Source of the DNA: Vagococcus salmoninarum | Lineage (GTDB): Bacteria > Bacillota > Bacilli > Lactobacillales > Vagococcaceae | DNA length: 46,689 bases | Reading direction: 5' to 3' | NCBI RefSeq assembly: GCF_003987495.1 | Contig: NZ_NGJU01000023.1 | Coordinates: 1-46,689, forward strand | Shown: piece after piece, positions 19,666 to 29,724 of the stretch | Numbering within the stretch: position 1 is the stretch's first letter | Layout: each line of letters opens with the position of its first letter | Notes under the pieces: generated by a model | The model's database searches: none | What the model saw: only the letters and a program-made list of their open reading frames with translations | Told to the model about the DNA's origin: nothing | Made by a program: the position numbers and the translations under genes

Positions 19666-20490
19666 ATGTATAAATTAATCGTTAGTGATTTAGATGAAAC
19701 TTTAATCGATAGTAATGGTCATGTGTCTCAAGAAAATCTGGCGGCAATTAGCAAAGCCCAAGAATTAGGGATTCGTTTTGTTCCTGCCACCGGTCGCAGT
19801 TTTAACGACTTTCAACATATTTTAAAAATGACTAATGTGGCGCAACAGACTGACCAATATTCAATTTCTTATAATGGTGGAGTCATTACCGAAAACAAAG
19901 ACAACCGCTTATTAACTACTACGGCGATTCCCTTTCCCTTAGCTAAAAAATTATTTGCGATTGGCCTGAACCATGATGTTTTAATCCACGTTTTCACTTT
20001 AGATAATATTCACACCTTACGAATGAACGACAATGAAAAAGCCTATTTAGACGGCCATGTTGAGTTAACTTTCTTAACGTCTGAATCCATTGATCACTTG
20101 CTAGAAACTCCTATTATTAAAATCAGTTTCCAACATTTAGACAATGACTATTTACGGCAAATTGAAACAACTTTAACTCCCGAACTTGCCGCTCGCTTTG
20201 ACGTTAATTATTCATCTCATCGTTACATTGAGTTCAACCCTAAGGGCATTAATAAAGGCAATGCCTTGATCGAGTTAATGGCCATGTTAAATGTTAAGCC
20301 AGAAGAAGTGTTAGCCATTGGCGATAACATGAACGACCGAACGTTGATTCAAACTGCCGGGACTGGTATTTCCGTTGCAAATGGCGTCCCTGAACTAAAA
20401 GAGCTTGCTGATTACATCTGTACGAGTACGAACGACCAGAGCGCCGTGGCAGAAGCTCTGGAAACCTTTATTTTTAACCCTAAGAAATAA
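19666..20490 (+). CDS. Cof-type HAD-IIB phosphatase
   Basis: 274-residue cytoplasmic sugar- or nucleotide-phosphate phosphatase. HAD motif I is DLDETLID with nucleophile Asp8, motif II is PATGRS, and motif IV is GDNMNDRTLI; the cap is of the alpha/beta Cof type. The substrate cannot be named. AAAAGGACGGGTT precedes the ATG, with a TATAAT box about 30 bases upstream. It converges with the acetyltransferase gene on a shared terminator. Confidence 0.9.
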   Translation: MYKLIVSDLDETLIDSNGHVSQENLAAISKAQELGIRFVPATGRSFNDFQHILKMTNVAQQTDQYSISYNGGVITENKDNRLLTTTAIPFPLAKKLFAIGLNHDVLIHVFTLDNIHTLRMNDNEKAYLDGHVELTFLTSESIDHLLETPIIKISFQHLDNDYLRQIETTLTPELAARFDVNYSSHRYIEFNPKGINKGNALIELMAMLNVKPEEVLAIGDNMNDRTLIQTAGTGISVANGVPELKELADYICTSTNDQSAVAEALETFIFNPKK

Positions 20491-20498
20491 TTCAAAAA

Positions 20499-20533
20499 AG
20501 ACCTTGAGGATTTTAAACTATCCTCAAGGTCTT
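20499..20533. terminator. Bidirectional terminator
   Basis: A 14-bp stem (AGACCTTGAGGAT / ATCCTCAAGGTCT) between two convergent genes, with A and T runs on the flanks. Confidence 0.9.
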
Positions 20534-20536
20534 CTT

Positions 20537-21046
20537 TTAATCAATTAATTTATCATAGCCTAAACGGGGACTGCCGTCAGCTAAAGTTAACTGACCAGTG
20601 TAGCGAAAGCCTTGTTTCGTCAAAATATAACGCATGCCATCATTCGCTTCATGAGTATCGGTCCGAATGCCAGCAAACCCTTTCGCCTTCGTAAGTGCTT
20701 CGGCTTTATTTATTAACTTAACAGAGACGCCTTTACCTGGATAGTTCCGATTAACAGCTAAGCGGTGAATGACTGTATAAGAATCATCTGGACTATTCCA
20801 ATGTCCGTCTGACAACTCATCGTAACTCGCTTCTTTAGCGGTACTTAAAACAATCACCCCTAGAATAAGGCGGCTGTTCCTGCCGATATAACACTGACCA
20901 GCGGCAATATCAGCTAAAACCGTACTTATATTAGGATAATCCCCTTGCCATTGATCGATGCCTTGTTCTTTAAAAAACTCTGCTGTTTGTTTAAAAATAG
21001 TCAAGATTTCTAAAACATCTCCTTGGGTAGCTAAATCTATTTTCAT
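20537..21046 (-). CDS. GNAT-family N-acetyltransferase
   Basis: 169-residue acetyltransferase. The acetyl-CoA binding segment is VNRNYPGKGVSVKLINKAEALTKAKG (Q/R-x-x-G-x-G/A-like), followed by IRTDTHEANDGMRYILTKQGF, typical of the RimI-like/YjgM group. The target is unknown. The start is ATG 21046 (MKIDLATQ) with GGGGGTG upstream; a GTG five codons earlier overlaps the SD. Confidence 0.82.
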   Translation of the reverse strand: MKIDLATQGDVLEILTIFKQTAEFFKEQGIDQWQGDYPNISTVLADIAAGQCYIGRNSRLILGVIVLSTAKEASYDELSDGHWNSPDDSYTVIHRLAVNRNYPGKGVSVKLINKAEALTKAKGFAGIRTDTHEANDGMRYILTKQGFRYTGQLTLADGSPRLGYDKLID

Positions 21047-21111
21047 TACCCACACCCCCAAATTTCTTACTTTCTTTGTTATTATATCTTATTTTTCAAA
21101 AAAAGGAAAAA

Positions 21112-21143
21112 ACTCTGCCGAAAAAGAACTTTTCAGCAGAGTC
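21112..21143 (-). terminator. Terminator after alaS
   Basis: Stem AGACTCTGC.GAAAAG / CTTTTTCGGCAGAGT followed by TTTTTT on the minus strand. Confidence 0.8.
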
Positions 21144-21151
21144 TTGTTATT

Positions 21152-23791
21152 TTATTGCTCTAACCACGTGCCAACTTCTGTCAGCGCATTAGGTATTCCA
21201 GCTGGATTTTTACCACCAGCTTGAGCCATGTCTGGACGACCACCACCACCGCCGCCAACTTTAGGCGCGATCGCTTTAATTAAGTCTCCTGACTTCAAGC
21301 CTTTTCCGTTAGCTTCAGGTGTCATTGCGACTAAAAGATTCGCCTTCTCTCCTTGAGCTGTTCCAAGCACTAAGACATCAGATAATTCTTGTTGTTTCCA
21401 TTGATCAGCTAATTGACGTAATTGATTCATGTCTTTCACATTGACTTGAGCTGCAATATACGTCGTGCCATTTACTTCCTTAACATCTTTGAAAACATCA
21501 CCAGCTTGTTCGTTAGCTAGTTTCGCATTTAAGCTATCGTTTTCACGTTGTAACTCTTTTAATTGCTTTTGTAATTGTTCGACTTTAGTCGTGACTTCTT
21601 TTAATTGTGGTGCTTTAACTAATTGGGCAACTGTTTTTAAATCTTCTTCTTCTTGACGGTATACTTCATAAGCTTCTTGACTCGTCACAGCTTCAATCCG
21701 ACGGACGCCTGCCCCGATACCTGATTCAGAAAGAATTTTAAAGGTCCCGATGTCTGAAGTGTTCGTGACGTGATTACCACCACATAATTCTACTGAGTAA
21801 TCGCCAACTTTGACAACACGGACTTCTTGACCATATTTTTCACCAAATAAGGCCATTGCCCCCATTTCTTTCGCCGTTGCAATATCTGTTTCGACTGTTT
21901 CGACAGGAATGTTTGCCCAAATCTTTTCATTAACGATTTGTTCCATTTTTTGTAGTTCTTCAGCAGTGACTTGCCCGAAATGAGTAAAGTCAAAACGTAA
22001 GTGGGTCGGAGTCACTAATGAACCAGCTTGGTTAGCATGATCGCCTAAAATATCTTTTAGCGCTCGGTGTAATAAGTGAGTCGCAGTATGATTTTTAACG
22101 ATTTTATTGCGACGGGTAGTTGAGACTTTTAAGACATAGGCTGTCCCAGTCTTTAACTCACCTAACACTTCAACTTTATGTAACGGTTGACCATTTGGGG
22201 CTTTTTGGACATCAACAATCTTACCGACTAATTGGCCATCTTGACTTTCAAGAGTTCCTTGGTCATACGTTTGACCACCCATCTCAGCGTAAAATGGTGT
22301 TTCAGCAAAGATTAATTGCGCTTCCCCAGTGGCGATACTATCAACCAGAGTTTCATCACTAATGATCACTTCTAAGGGGCTTGTCCCTGATAAGTTGCCA
22401 TAACCAACAAAAGTACTTGGTGTCTTCAGATCCATTAATAAAGCTGATTGAACGTTCATCGATTGATCGTTTTTCCGTGCTGAACGGGCCCGGTCTCTTT
22501 GAGCTTCCATTTCAACTTCAAAGCCTGCATGATCAACGGTCATGTTTTCATCTTCAGCAATTTCTTCAGTCAATTCAACTGGAAAGCCAAAAGTATCATA
22601 CAGTTTGAAAATATCTTTGCCAGCTAATTCCGTTTTGCCAGCTGCTTTTTCTTTTTTAATCAATTCAGTTAAAATTTGTAAGCCTTCATTAATTGTTTCG
22701 TGGAAACGTTCTTCCTCAGTTTTAATAACTTTTTGAATAAAGTCTAATTGTTCTAAAACTTCTGGGTAGTAACCTTTCATAATGTCCCCAACTACTGGCA
22801 CTAATAAATACATAAAAGGTTTGTGGATGCCTAATTTTTTACCATGCATGACTGAACGGCGTAATAAACGGCGTAACACGTAGCCACGGCCTTCATTTGA
22901 AGGATTCGCCCCATCACCAATCGCAAAAGCAACTGCTCGGGTATGGTCAGCAATTACTTTAAATGAGGTATCAAGTTGCGGTGTCTCACCGTAAGTTTGA
23001 CCCTCACTTAGTTTCGCTGTCGCTTCAATAATTGGGACAAATAGATCCGTCTCAAAGTTTGTTGGTGCATCTTGGATAATGGACATTAGACGTTCTAGCC
23101 CCATCCCTGTATCGATGTTTTTATTAGGCAACGGCTCATAAGTGTCTTCTAATGTATGGTTAAATTCAGAAAAGACTAAGTTCCAAATTTCTAAGTAACG
23201 TTCATTTTCCCCACCTGGGTAATTTTCCGGATCATCAGGAGCAACATCGTTAAATTCTTCTCCTCGATCATAAAAAATTTCTGAGTTTGGTCCACAGGGG
23301 CCAGCACCAATATCCCAAAAGTTATCGGCAATATCAATCACACGATCAGAAGTTAAGCCAATTTCTTCTTCCCAAATTCGACGAGCTTCTAAATCTTCAG
23401 GATAAACTGTGACGTATAATTTCTCAACAGGAAAGTTGATCCATTTATCGGCTGTTAAAAACTCCCATGCCCAGTGAATCGCTTCTTTCTTTTGGTAATC
23501 GCCAATTGAGAAGTTCCCAAGCATTTCAAACATTGTATGGTGACGAGCTGTCCGTCCAACATTTTCAATATCATTCGTTCTAATACTCTTTTGAGCATTA
23601 ACAATCCGGGGATTATCTGGCACAACGGAACCATCAAAATACTTTTTAAGGGTGGCTACGCCTGAGTTAATCCATAATAAACTTGGGTCATTTACTGGTA
23701 CTAATGAGGCACTTGGCTCAATTGTATGGCCTTTTTCTTTAAAGAAATCTAAAAACATCTGTCTTACTTGACTACTACTTAACTGTTTCAA
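21152..23791 (-). CDS. alaS: Alanine--tRNA ligase
   Basis: 879-residue class II synthetase charging tRNA-Ala. The aminoacylation domain has [15 protein letters not shown] and GMGLERL; the editing domain has [16 protein letters not shown] and CGGNH; the C-terminal domain ends with the glycine-rich [16 protein letters not shown]. The start is TTG 23791, 8 bases after AGAGGA. Expression is under an alanine T-box leader (23825-24044). Confidence 0.97.
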   Translation of the reverse strand: MKQLSSSQVRQMFLDFFKEKGHTIEPSASLVPVNDPSLLWINSGVATLKKYFDGSVVPDNPRIVNAQKSIRTNDIENVGRTARHHTMFEMLGNFSIGDYQKKEAIHWAWEFLTADKWINFPVEKLYVTVYPEDLEARRIWEEEIGLTSDRVIDIADNFWDIGAGPCGPNSEIFYDRGEEFNDVAPDDPENYPGGENERYLEIWNLVFSEFNHTLEDTYEPLPNKNIDTGMGLERLMSIIQDAPTNFETDLFVPIIEATAKLSEGQTYGETPQLDTSFKVIADHTRAVAFAIGDGANPSNEGRGYVLRRLLRRSVMHGKKLGIHKPFMYLLVPVVGDIMKGYYPEVLEQLDFIQKVIKTEEERFHETINEGLQILTELIKKEKAAGKTELAGKDIFKLYDTFGFPVELTEEIAEDENMTVDHAGFEVEMEAQRDRARSARKNDQSMNVQSALLMDLKTPSTFVGYGNLSGTSPLEVIISDETLVDSIATGEAQLIFAETPFYAEMGGQTYDQGTLESQDGQLVGKIVDVQKAPNGQPLHKVEVLGELKTGTAYVLKVSTTRRNKIVKNHTATHLLHRALKDILGDHANQAGSLVTPTHLRFDFTHFGQVTAEELQKMEQIVNEKIWANIPVETVETDIATAKEMGAMALFGEKYGQEVRVVKVGDYSVELCGGNHVTNTSDIGTFKILSESGIGAGVRRIEAVTSQEAYEVYRQEEEDLKTVAQLVKAPQLKEVTTKVEQLQKQLKELQRENDSLNAKLANEQAGDVFKDVKEVNGTTYIAAQVNVKDMNQLRQLADQWKQQELSDVLVLGTAQGEKANLLVAMTPEANGKGLKSGDLIKAIAPKVGGGGGGRPDMAQAGGKNPAGIPNALTEVGTWLEQ

Positions 23792-23824
23792 TCTAATCTT
23801 CCTCTCATATTTACACTAGTTGCT

Positions 23825-24044
23825 TTTTGACAACAAAAAAACACCATGCAACACAAGGACGACGCTGCGCGGTACCACCTTGATTGCAATGATGTTTCGA
23901 TCATTACCTCTTAAGCTCTTTAACGAAGAGTACCGTGATAATTTCTTATCAAATAAGTTAAAGGGAGCATTTATTGGCAGTCTTTTTCTTTCAGCTAATG
24001 AAAAAGTCTCTGATGTTTTACCTTTTAAATATGGCCTTTACTAC
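23825..24044 (-). promoter_or_regulatory. T-box riboswitch, alanine, controlling alaS
   Basis: The minus-strand leader contains the T-box sequence AAGGTGGTACCGCG (antiterminator) followed by a hairpin and seven T (terminator). The base of Stem I pairs TAAAGG (24035-24040) with CCTTTA (23959-23964). A GCT triplet at 23966-23968 lies directly above this helix and is the likely specifier, matching the downstream gene. AGCTGAAA earlier in the stem fits the distal AG/GNUG loop. Uncharged tRNA-Ala would promote readthrough. Confidence 0.9.
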
Positions 24045-24050
24045 TCACAT

Positions 24051-24079
24051 ATTATAATCAAACTATTGAAAAAAGTCAA
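24051..24079 (-). promoter_or_regulatory. Promoter of alaS
   Basis: Minus-strand TTGACT (24074-24079), 17-base spacer, TATAAT (24051-24056). Predicted start near 24044, at the beginning of the T-box leader. Confidence 0.9.
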
Positions 24080-24096
24080 TGACTGACTGACTTTAA

Positions 24097-25218
24097 CTAA
24101 TTTGGATCAATGATAATCCCTTTACGATAGGAATAATGATGAGGATTCAACTTACCAACTAACTGGCTCATCCTTGGTGAACGATAATATGAGCTGAGAG
24201 GCAAGATTTTTTCGATTTTATGACTGTCTGCTACTAGTTGGAAAGAACTAAGTTTTTGAATGTTTACATCATCGGTTAATTCAAAGGAATCTTGATTAGC
24301 AGGAATTTTCAAGCCAAACATATTCTCAGCCTTAACTCGTTCTTGACAGCCAGTAAAAGGATGACTGCTCTCTAAGTCTATTTCATTGCCCCAGCGAAAC
24401 AAACGCCGAGTGCCACCACCGACAGCGTATTCCCAACAATCTTCTGACAAAAGTTGAAAACCACTTCGATGAAGAGTTAACCATAGCTCACCGTAGTCTA
24501 ATAGTTCATGACCATACAACCAGTAATTATCTGGATTATCCTCTTGCTGCTGGATGTAATAATGGTTATTTTTCAAACTGCTCTCAGGAAATGACCACGT
24601 TAGACTTTCCGCTAGGCTTAGTTGCGGTTGAAAAAGAGTTTCTAATTCCCCTTGGTATTTCGCTAAAAATTCTTGGTTCCCTTTAAAAACCCCTGTGACA
24701 CTTTCGTAGGCGCCAAGGAGGAAGGTTCCCACTGGTTGCGCTTTTTTAGCTACTAACATCGCCGGAATATCAACTTTCCGTAAAGGTGTTGTCAAATCAT
24801 TGATATAGCGATCAATCTCGCTCAAGTCCGTTAAATCATAGTCATTGTCACTGAAGCTTGATTCAGACATGGCTGAGTCAAGCTCCTGAGTCGAAAGCTT
24901 GCTTTGATAGCGGAGCTGATCTAAATACAAATCCAAGCTAGCTTCTAACAAGTCAGAAGTTTGCAAGCCTTTCGAGCCAAAGTCCCAACCTAACACCGTG
25001 TCTTTTTGACCTGGGATTAAGACAAATGATTCCCCATTTATTTCCAATTCAAAACTACGACACTTCATGCCGCGCATCTCAAAAGTAACTAAGCGACTAT
25101 TTTGAACAACAGTTCCAGGTTTCAAGTAGAAACGTAACACTCCCGCAAAAACCTCCTGCTTTTGTTCATCACTTAAGGTTTTCCATTGATTCAATTGTAA
25201 ATAATTATAGAAATCCAT
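24097..25218 (-). CDS. DUF7278-like protein with an FGE-sulfatase-like C-terminal patch
   Basis: 373-residue cytoplasmic protein. The N-terminal half includes KPGTVVQNSRLVTFEMRG and a GWDFGSKG segment. The C-terminal part has LLSEDCWEYAVGGGTRRLF-RWGNEID, very like the 'PTEAEWEYAARGG...FPWGN' core of formylglycine-generating / SUMF1-type domains. The family is known in Enterococcus-group genomes but unassigned. The start is ATG 25218 (MDFYNYL), 8 bases after AAGGAG. It follows the alpha/beta hydrolase gene by 12 bases, so they are probably co-transcribed. No sulfatase is nearby. Confidence 0.65.
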   Translation of the reverse strand: MDFYNYLQLNQWKTLSDEQKQEVFAGVLRFYLKPGTVVQNSRLVTFEMRGMKCRSFELEINGESFVLIPGQKDTVLGWDFGSKGLQTSDLLEASLDLYLDQLRYQSKLSTQELDSAMSESSFSDNDYDLTDLSEIDRYINDLTTPLRKVDIPAMLVAKKAQPVGTFLLGAYESVTGVFKGNQEFLAKYQGELETLFQPQLSLAESLTWSFPESSLKNNHYYIQQQEDNPDNYWLYGHELLDYGELWLTLHRSGFQLLSEDCWEYAVGGGTRRLFRWGNEIDLESSHPFTGCQERVKAENMFGLKIPANQDSFELTDDVNIQKLSSFQLVADSHKIEKILPLSSYYRSPRMSQLVGKLNPHHYSYRKGIIIDPN

Positions 25219-25230
25219 CTGCCTCACTCC

Positions 25231-26163
25231 TTAATTATGATATTTGGCGATAAAATCTGAAACTACTTTTTGATAAGCCCCTTTATCTGTACTGAAAGCG
25301 TGAGCGTGAGCAGCCCCTTTAACAATATAAAGTTCTTTTGGCCCTTTTGTTGCTTCATAGTTTTGATAAACCATTTCCGTCGGCACAAATTTATCTGCAT
25401 CACCGTGAATAAATAACGTTGGTAAGTCATTTTTAGCTAACTGAGCCACTGAACTAGCTTCGTTAAAATTATAACCTGCTTTGATGCCTGAATACATTGA
25501 AGTTAAGGGGATCAATGGAAACGCCGGCAAGTTAAACATCTCTTTTAATTGATAAGTCAATTCTGCTGTGACTGTGTCATAACCACAATCTTCAATGATT
25601 AATTTGACTTGTGGCGGCAGTTTTTCGCCAGCCGTCATCATCACTGTCGCCGCTCCCATACTGACTCCGTATAAAATAATCTCAACCTCACCATTGTAGT
25701 CTTTGATCATCTCGTCAATCCACTGGACGTAATCTAACCGATCTGGCCAACCAAAGCCCATATATTCACCTTCACTAGCACCATGGGCGCGGGCATCTGG
25801 TACAAGTAAGTCATAACCCATGTCATAAAACATTTCACCAAACTCCTGCATGCCGTCGCCTTGGCTCGTGTAGCCATGAGCGATAATTGCCAGTTTAGCC
25901 TTACTCTTTTGTTTTTGTTTGATGTGCTTAGCTTGTAAGTTTAAGCCATCCTGACTTTTTTGCGTTAAAGTGATTAGTGGCTGTTCCGCAAAATCCCAAG
26001 CCACTGGATTTTCTTCAGTACTTCCCGAAGCTTCTCCGCCACCAATAAAATCTTTTTCACCACGAACGACAGCATAGTTAAAGAGATAGTTAACGCCCCA
26101 GCCTAAACCACCTACTACACCGATTACTAATACAATTAAGATACTAATTAAAAACTTTTTCAC
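25231..26163 (-). CDS. Membrane-anchored alpha/beta hydrolase
   Basis: 310-residue extracellular or membrane-tethered hydrolase (COG1073 type). An N-terminal membrane segment (about 4-30) precedes the hydrolase fold. It has the HGYTSQGDGM oxyanion loop, nucleophile Ser in YGVSMGAATV near 170, an acid in HGDADKFVP and His in GAAHAHAFS. The substrate is unknown. It is likely first gene of a two-gene unit with the FGE-like protein. Confidence 0.85.
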   Translation of the reverse strand: MKKFLISILIVLVIGVVGGLGWGVNYLFNYAVVRGEKDFIGGGEASGSTEENPVAWDFAEQPLITLTQKSQDGLNLQAKHIKQKQKSKAKLAIIAHGYTSQGDGMQEFGEMFYDMGYDLLVPDARAHGASEGEYMGFGWPDRLDYVQWIDEMIKDYNGEVEIILYGVSMGAATVMMTAGEKLPPQVKLIIEDCGYDTVTAELTYQLKEMFNLPAFPLIPLTSMYSGIKAGYNFNEASSVAQLAKNDLPTLFIHGDADKFVPTEMVYQNYEATKGPKELYIVKGAAHAHAFSTDKGAYQKVVSDFIAKYHN

Positions 26164-26227
26164 ACATTGGTCCCCATTTCCGCTACAATTAAGTTAACAT
26201 CTCTCATTATAAAGGAGTCTAATCGAA

Positions 26228-26674
26228 ATGAACATCTATTTTTCTAATAAAACCTGGGTCCAAGCAGCAGCGTATTATTTACGAATGAGGGTCTTCGTCC
26301 AAGAACAAGGGATTCCTCTCACCTTAGAATTTGACCACCTTGATACTGATCAACGGGAGTATGTCTTGATCATGAATGATTCCCAGCCAGTCGGCACGGT
26401 TCGCTACCAACTAGCTAATCCAACAACTTTACAACCAGACCGCCTCTGTGTCGCTTTAGCTTATCGTCACCAAGGGATCGGTCAACAACTACTAGCAATT
26501 ATTGAAGAACGAGCTTGTCGTGAAGGTTGCCTTTTATCAGAGTTAAGTGCCGAAATCACTGCAACTGACTTTTACTTAAAGTTAGGCTATCATGTTAGCT
26601 CACAACCTTTTCTAGAAGATGGGATTCCTTGCCTTAAAATGACAAAAAAACTACTGAGAAATGACTCTCAGTAG
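26228..26674 (+). CDS. GNAT-family N-acetyltransferase (ElaA-like)
   Basis: 148-residue acetyltransferase. It begins MNIYFSNKTW and shows the YYLRMRVFVQEQGIP block and acetyl-CoA motif LAYRHQGIGQQLLAIIEE. The EQGIP...EFDHLD start is typical of ElaA-like enzymes. AAGGAGTCTAATCGAA precedes the ATG. The TAG stop lies within a terminator shared with the convergent helicase gene. Confidence 0.82.
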   Translation: MNIYFSNKTWVQAAAYYLRMRVFVQEQGIPLTLEFDHLDTDQREYVLIMNDSQPVGTVRYQLANPTTLQPDRLCVALAYRHQGIGQQLLAIIEERACREGCLLSELSAEITATDFYLKLGYHVSSQPFLEDGIPCLKMTKKLLRNDSQ

Positions 26675-26680
26675 TTTTTT
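26649..26680. terminator. Bidirectional terminator
   Basis: Stem AACTACTGAGA / TCTCAGTAGTT with flanking A and T runs; it contains the stop codon of the acetyltransferase. Confidence 0.88.
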
Positions 26681-26688
26681 GCTTAATC

Positions 26689-28038
26689 TTAACGTTTTGT
26701 TTTTTTAGCTTTTTTGATTGTCCGAGCTTGAGAACGACGTTCAATTCGACGTTGCATTTGGTCTTTATCAGCAATGGCTCGTTCAATTTTTTTCTTGTAA
26801 CCTGGTTTAATGTTTTTCTTTTTCTTCTTCACTAAACCAATTATTTCAGTATCTAATTCTTTTGTCGATTTATTTCGTTGAGTACGACGGTTACGGTCAT
26901 AAGTATCAACGATTTCATCGCCTTTAAACTCTTTTGGTTTAAAAATGATTCCTAGTTTTTCTAATTCATTAATTGACGTCTCATCACTTGGTGTATACAA
27001 AGTGATTGCCGTACCAGCCATGCCGTTACGACCTGTTCGGCCAACTCGGTGAATAAAGAAATCAAGTTCATGGGGAACTTCTGCATTAATAATATGAGAA
27101 ACCCCTTCAATATCAATGCCACGAGCCGCTAAATCTGTGGCAACGACGTATTGATACTCTAAGTTTTGAACTTGTTTCATGACACGTTTACGTTCACGAG
27201 GTAAAATATCCCCATGAATTTTAGCAACTTTTAAGCCTTGAGATTTTAAATAATTAGTAATTTCATCTACTCGTTGTTTCGTATTAGCAAAAACAATTGC
27301 TAAATACGGTTGGCCTGTTGTTAATAATTTATAAATCGTTTGGTTGTTATCTTTCCCTTTAGTCGAAACTAACCAGTTATCAATCGTTTCTGAAATGATT
27401 GTTTTTGGTTGAATGTGTTCAATGACTGGGTTTTCCATGTATTTCTTTAAAAATGGTTTTAGATTCGTTGGAATCGTTGCCGAAAAGACTAACATTTGTA
27501 AGTTAGCTGGTAAACTTGCCGCAATTTTATCCACTTCTTCTAAGAATCCCATATCTAAAGTCATATCAGCTTCATCGACAACAAAACTGAAAGCTGTGTG
27601 AGCCCCTAAAGCTTGCTCGTTCACTAAATCTAACACCCGACCTGGTGTCCCAACAACAACATGAGGTTGTTGATTTTTCAACTTGTTGATTTGACGTTGT
27701 TTATCGGTTCCCCCAACAAAACGTGAGACGCGAATTTCAGTTTCACTATGTTCTGCTAGTTCGAAAGCCTCCTGATAAATTTGATTAGCTAATTCACGAC
27801 TTGGCGCCGTAATCAAAATTTGGACTTCATCTTTACTTGGGTCAATTTTATCCATTAATGGCAGTAAAAACGTATGTGTTTTTCCTGATCCTGTTTGGGA
27901 TTGTCCAACAACACTTTTTCCTTTTTTAATTACGGGAATAAGTTTCGCTTGAACTTCTGTTGGTTCTACAAAGCCTTTCTTTTCTAACGCAGCTTCTAAG
28001 TAAGGTTGTAAATTAAATTGTTTAAAAGAACTCAACAT
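26689..28038 (-). CDS. DEAD-box RNA helicase (CshB-like)
   Basis: 449-residue ATP-dependent RNA helicase. The Q motif is FKQFNLQPYLEAALEKKGF, motif I is GQSQTGSGKT, Ia is APSRELA, motif II is VVDEAD, motif III is SAT and motif VI is HRVGRTGRNG. A long basic Lys/Arg tail after about 390 suits RNA binding. The start is ATG 28038 (MLSSFKQ); a GTG two codons earlier lies in AGAGGTG. Probable role: cold adaptation, ribosome assembly or mRNA turnover. Confidence 0.92.
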   Translation of the reverse strand: MLSSFKQFNLQPYLEAALEKKGFVEPTEVQAKLIPVIKKGKSVVGQSQTGSGKTHTFLLPLMDKIDPSKDEVQILITAPSRELANQIYQEAFELAEHSETEIRVSRFVGGTDKQRQINKLKNQQPHVVVGTPGRVLDLVNEQALGAHTAFSFVVDEADMTLDMGFLEEVDKIAASLPANLQMLVFSATIPTNLKPFLKKYMENPVIEHIQPKTIISETIDNWLVSTKGKDNNQTIYKLLTTGQPYLAIVFANTKQRVDEITNYLKSQGLKVAKIHGDILPRERKRVMKQVQNLEYQYVVATDLAARGIDIEGVSHIINAEVPHELDFFIHRVGRTGRNGMAGTAITLYTPSDETSINELEKLGIIFKPKEFKGDEIVDTYDRNRRTQRNKSTKELDTEIIGLVKKKKKNIKPGYKKKIERAIADKDQMQRRIERRSQARTIKKAKKTKR

Positions 28039-28110
28039 CTTCACCTCTTCCTTCTCTTCTTAATTTAAGCACTTTTGCATTATAGCACAATTAGCCCCTC
28101 ATAACTAAAT

Positions 28111-29052
28111 TTAATTCACTAAATAGATTAAAATCGGAATTATAAATAAGTACAAGATAAACGAGTATGCTTGAGTCGTTGTCGTAAATTCCACATCGGA
28201 TTTATATTGTTTCGCTAAAACCGGCATTGAATTTTGGGCGGGCATGGCTGATTGAATCAAATAAACTTTTAACATCATTTCAGGAACTTCTATAATGAAG
28301 GAAAGTAAAATGACTATTAAGGGCGAAATCAAATAGCGTCCTAAAAGCACCCCAAAAGTATCTTTATTCATCCGTAAATTCTTAATCCCCGTTTGATAAA
28401 TAATCATACCGATGACAAACATTGATAAAGGAGTTGTTAAACTACTCAGATGACCGGCGAATTTTGTTAAGACCGGAATTGCTGGCAATTGAATTAACAT
28501 CCAGAGTAAACCAACGATAAAGCCTAACATGGCTGGTGACAATAGTAACTTCATCACACCAAAGACATCCATTTTAACTTTATCGATCGTCGGGTCTTGA
28601 CTATCAGAAGAGATTAAATAAATCCCAATCGTCCAAAAAAAGGTTGTATTACAAATATAGTATAACAAGACATAAGGAACGGATACTTCACCAAAAATCG
28701 CTAAGTTAATTGGTAGCCCCATAAAAATCGTGTTCGAGGCCGTAAACATCGTCTGAAAGACGCCTCGCCGACCGAGGGGGACTTTTGTGAGCTTGCTATA
28801 AATGATACTAATTCCGAAAGTCACTAAAATCGAAACTGCCGGTAACAACATCCCAGTAAAAAGCTGCAAGAATTCTTGCCGGTTAAACCGTTCCGTCATA
28901 TTTAAAAACATATTAAATGGTAAGGCGATATTTAAAACTAGTTTGGAAAATAAATCGATGGTTTGGTTAGAAAACCATTGCTTAGCTGATAAGACGTAAC
29001 CGACTAGTACTAAGGCGAAAACAACCATAATATTTAAATAAGAATCTAACAT
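28111..29052 (-). CDS. AEC-family (auxin efflux carrier type) transporter
   Basis: 313-residue integral membrane protein with about ten hydrophobic segments, arranged as two five-helix halves around a hydrophilic centre (SSDSQDPTIDKVKM). It has the family's N-terminal NIALPFNMFLN and C-terminal QSAMPAQNSM (conserved Pro/Asn) motifs. Members export or exchange malate and other organic acids or amino acids; the substrate is undetermined here. AAAAGGAGAGCAA precedes the ATG. It diverges from the lipoprotein gene at 29196. Confidence 0.85.
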   Translation of the reverse strand: MLDSYLNIMVVFALVLVGYVLSAKQWFSNQTIDLFSKLVLNIALPFNMFLNMTERFNRQEFLQLFTGMLLPAVSILVTFGISIIYSKLTKVPLGRRGVFQTMFTASNTIFMGLPINLAIFGEVSVPYVLLYYICNTTFFWTIGIYLISSDSQDPTIDKVKMDVFGVMKLLLSPAMLGFIVGLLWMLIQLPAIPVLTKFAGHLSSLTTPLSMFVIGMIIYQTGIKNLRMNKDTFGVLLGRYLISPLIVILLSFIIEVPEMMLKVYLIQSAMPAQNSMPVLAKQYKSDVEFTTTTQAYSFILYLFIIPILIYLVN

Positions 29053-29165
29053 TTGCTCTCCTTTTCACTTTTCACTCCTTTACTTATTGTAGCATTAAGT
29101 TTCCTTGAATAACATGAAAAGGCCGGTTTTGCTAAAATAATTGCCCGCAGCTTTTTCCCTTATGG

Positions 29166-29171
29166 TATAAT
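29166..29171 (+). promoter_or_regulatory. Extended -10 promoter of the 29196 lipoprotein
   Basis: TGGTATAAT 25 bases before the ATG; no clear -35. Confidence 0.5.
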
Positions 29172-29195
29172 TTCAACAATTAAATAGGAGGTATT

Positions 29196-29711
29196 ATGAA
29201 AAAGAACTTACTACTGTTGATCAGTTTCCTACTTCTCATCACTTTATCTGGGTGTTCTCACACTAAGGAGCCTAAAACTCAAGCTAAAACGACTACTACT
29301 AGTAGCCAATTAGAACGACCAACTAAACCTGAGATTACTTATCTTGGTGGAAACGAGTTTCGCATTGTTAATCAAAGCGAGACTAATTACGATATTGAAT
29401 TAGTGTCTTATGAAGTCAAAGAAGCAGATACTTGGCTTTTTATGGAGGAGACTAATTTTTCTTATTTGGAATCAATGGCAGAACGGCAAGCTGCGGAAAA
29501 AGAGCCTACTGACGGTCCTCAAACGAAGTCATTACTTGCCTGGGAAACCCATATTGATGCTAGTTGCGATGATATTTACATGAATCATTTTACGATTGAC
29601 CCCCAAAAAGATTACCGCATCTCGACTTATTTTGTCCCCTTGCTACCAAATTCAAGTGGTAATAACTTACCTTTAGAAAAAGTCGTCACTGAAATTAAGG
29701 CAGAAAACTAA
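29196..29711 (+). CDS. Lipoprotein, unrecognised
   Basis: 171 residues. Signal peptide MKKNLLLLISFLLLITLSGCS with lipobox LSGC gives a membrane-anchored lipoprotein. A Thr/Ser-rich linker (about 23-40) follows, then a mixed domain around GGNEFRIVNQSETNYDIELVSY that resembles small surface immunoglobulin-like domains. AATAGGAGGTATT precedes the ATG. It is 13 bases upstream of the nucleotidyltransferase gene, possibly co-transcribed. Confidence 0.75.
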   Translation: MKKNLLLLISFLLLITLSGCSHTKEPKTQAKTTTTSSQLERPTKPEITYLGGNEFRIVNQSETNYDIELVSYEVKEADTWLFMEETNFSYLESMAERQAAEKEPTDGPQTKSLLAWETHIDASCDDIYMNHFTIDPQKDYRISTYFVPLLPNSSGNNLPLEKVVTEIKAEN

Positions 29712-29724
29712 CGGAGGTACTGAC

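Noticed and set aside
23820-24086. Open reading frame of 88 codons on the plus strand
   Set aside because: It lies inside the alaS T-box leader and promoter, has no SD and shows no coding pattern.
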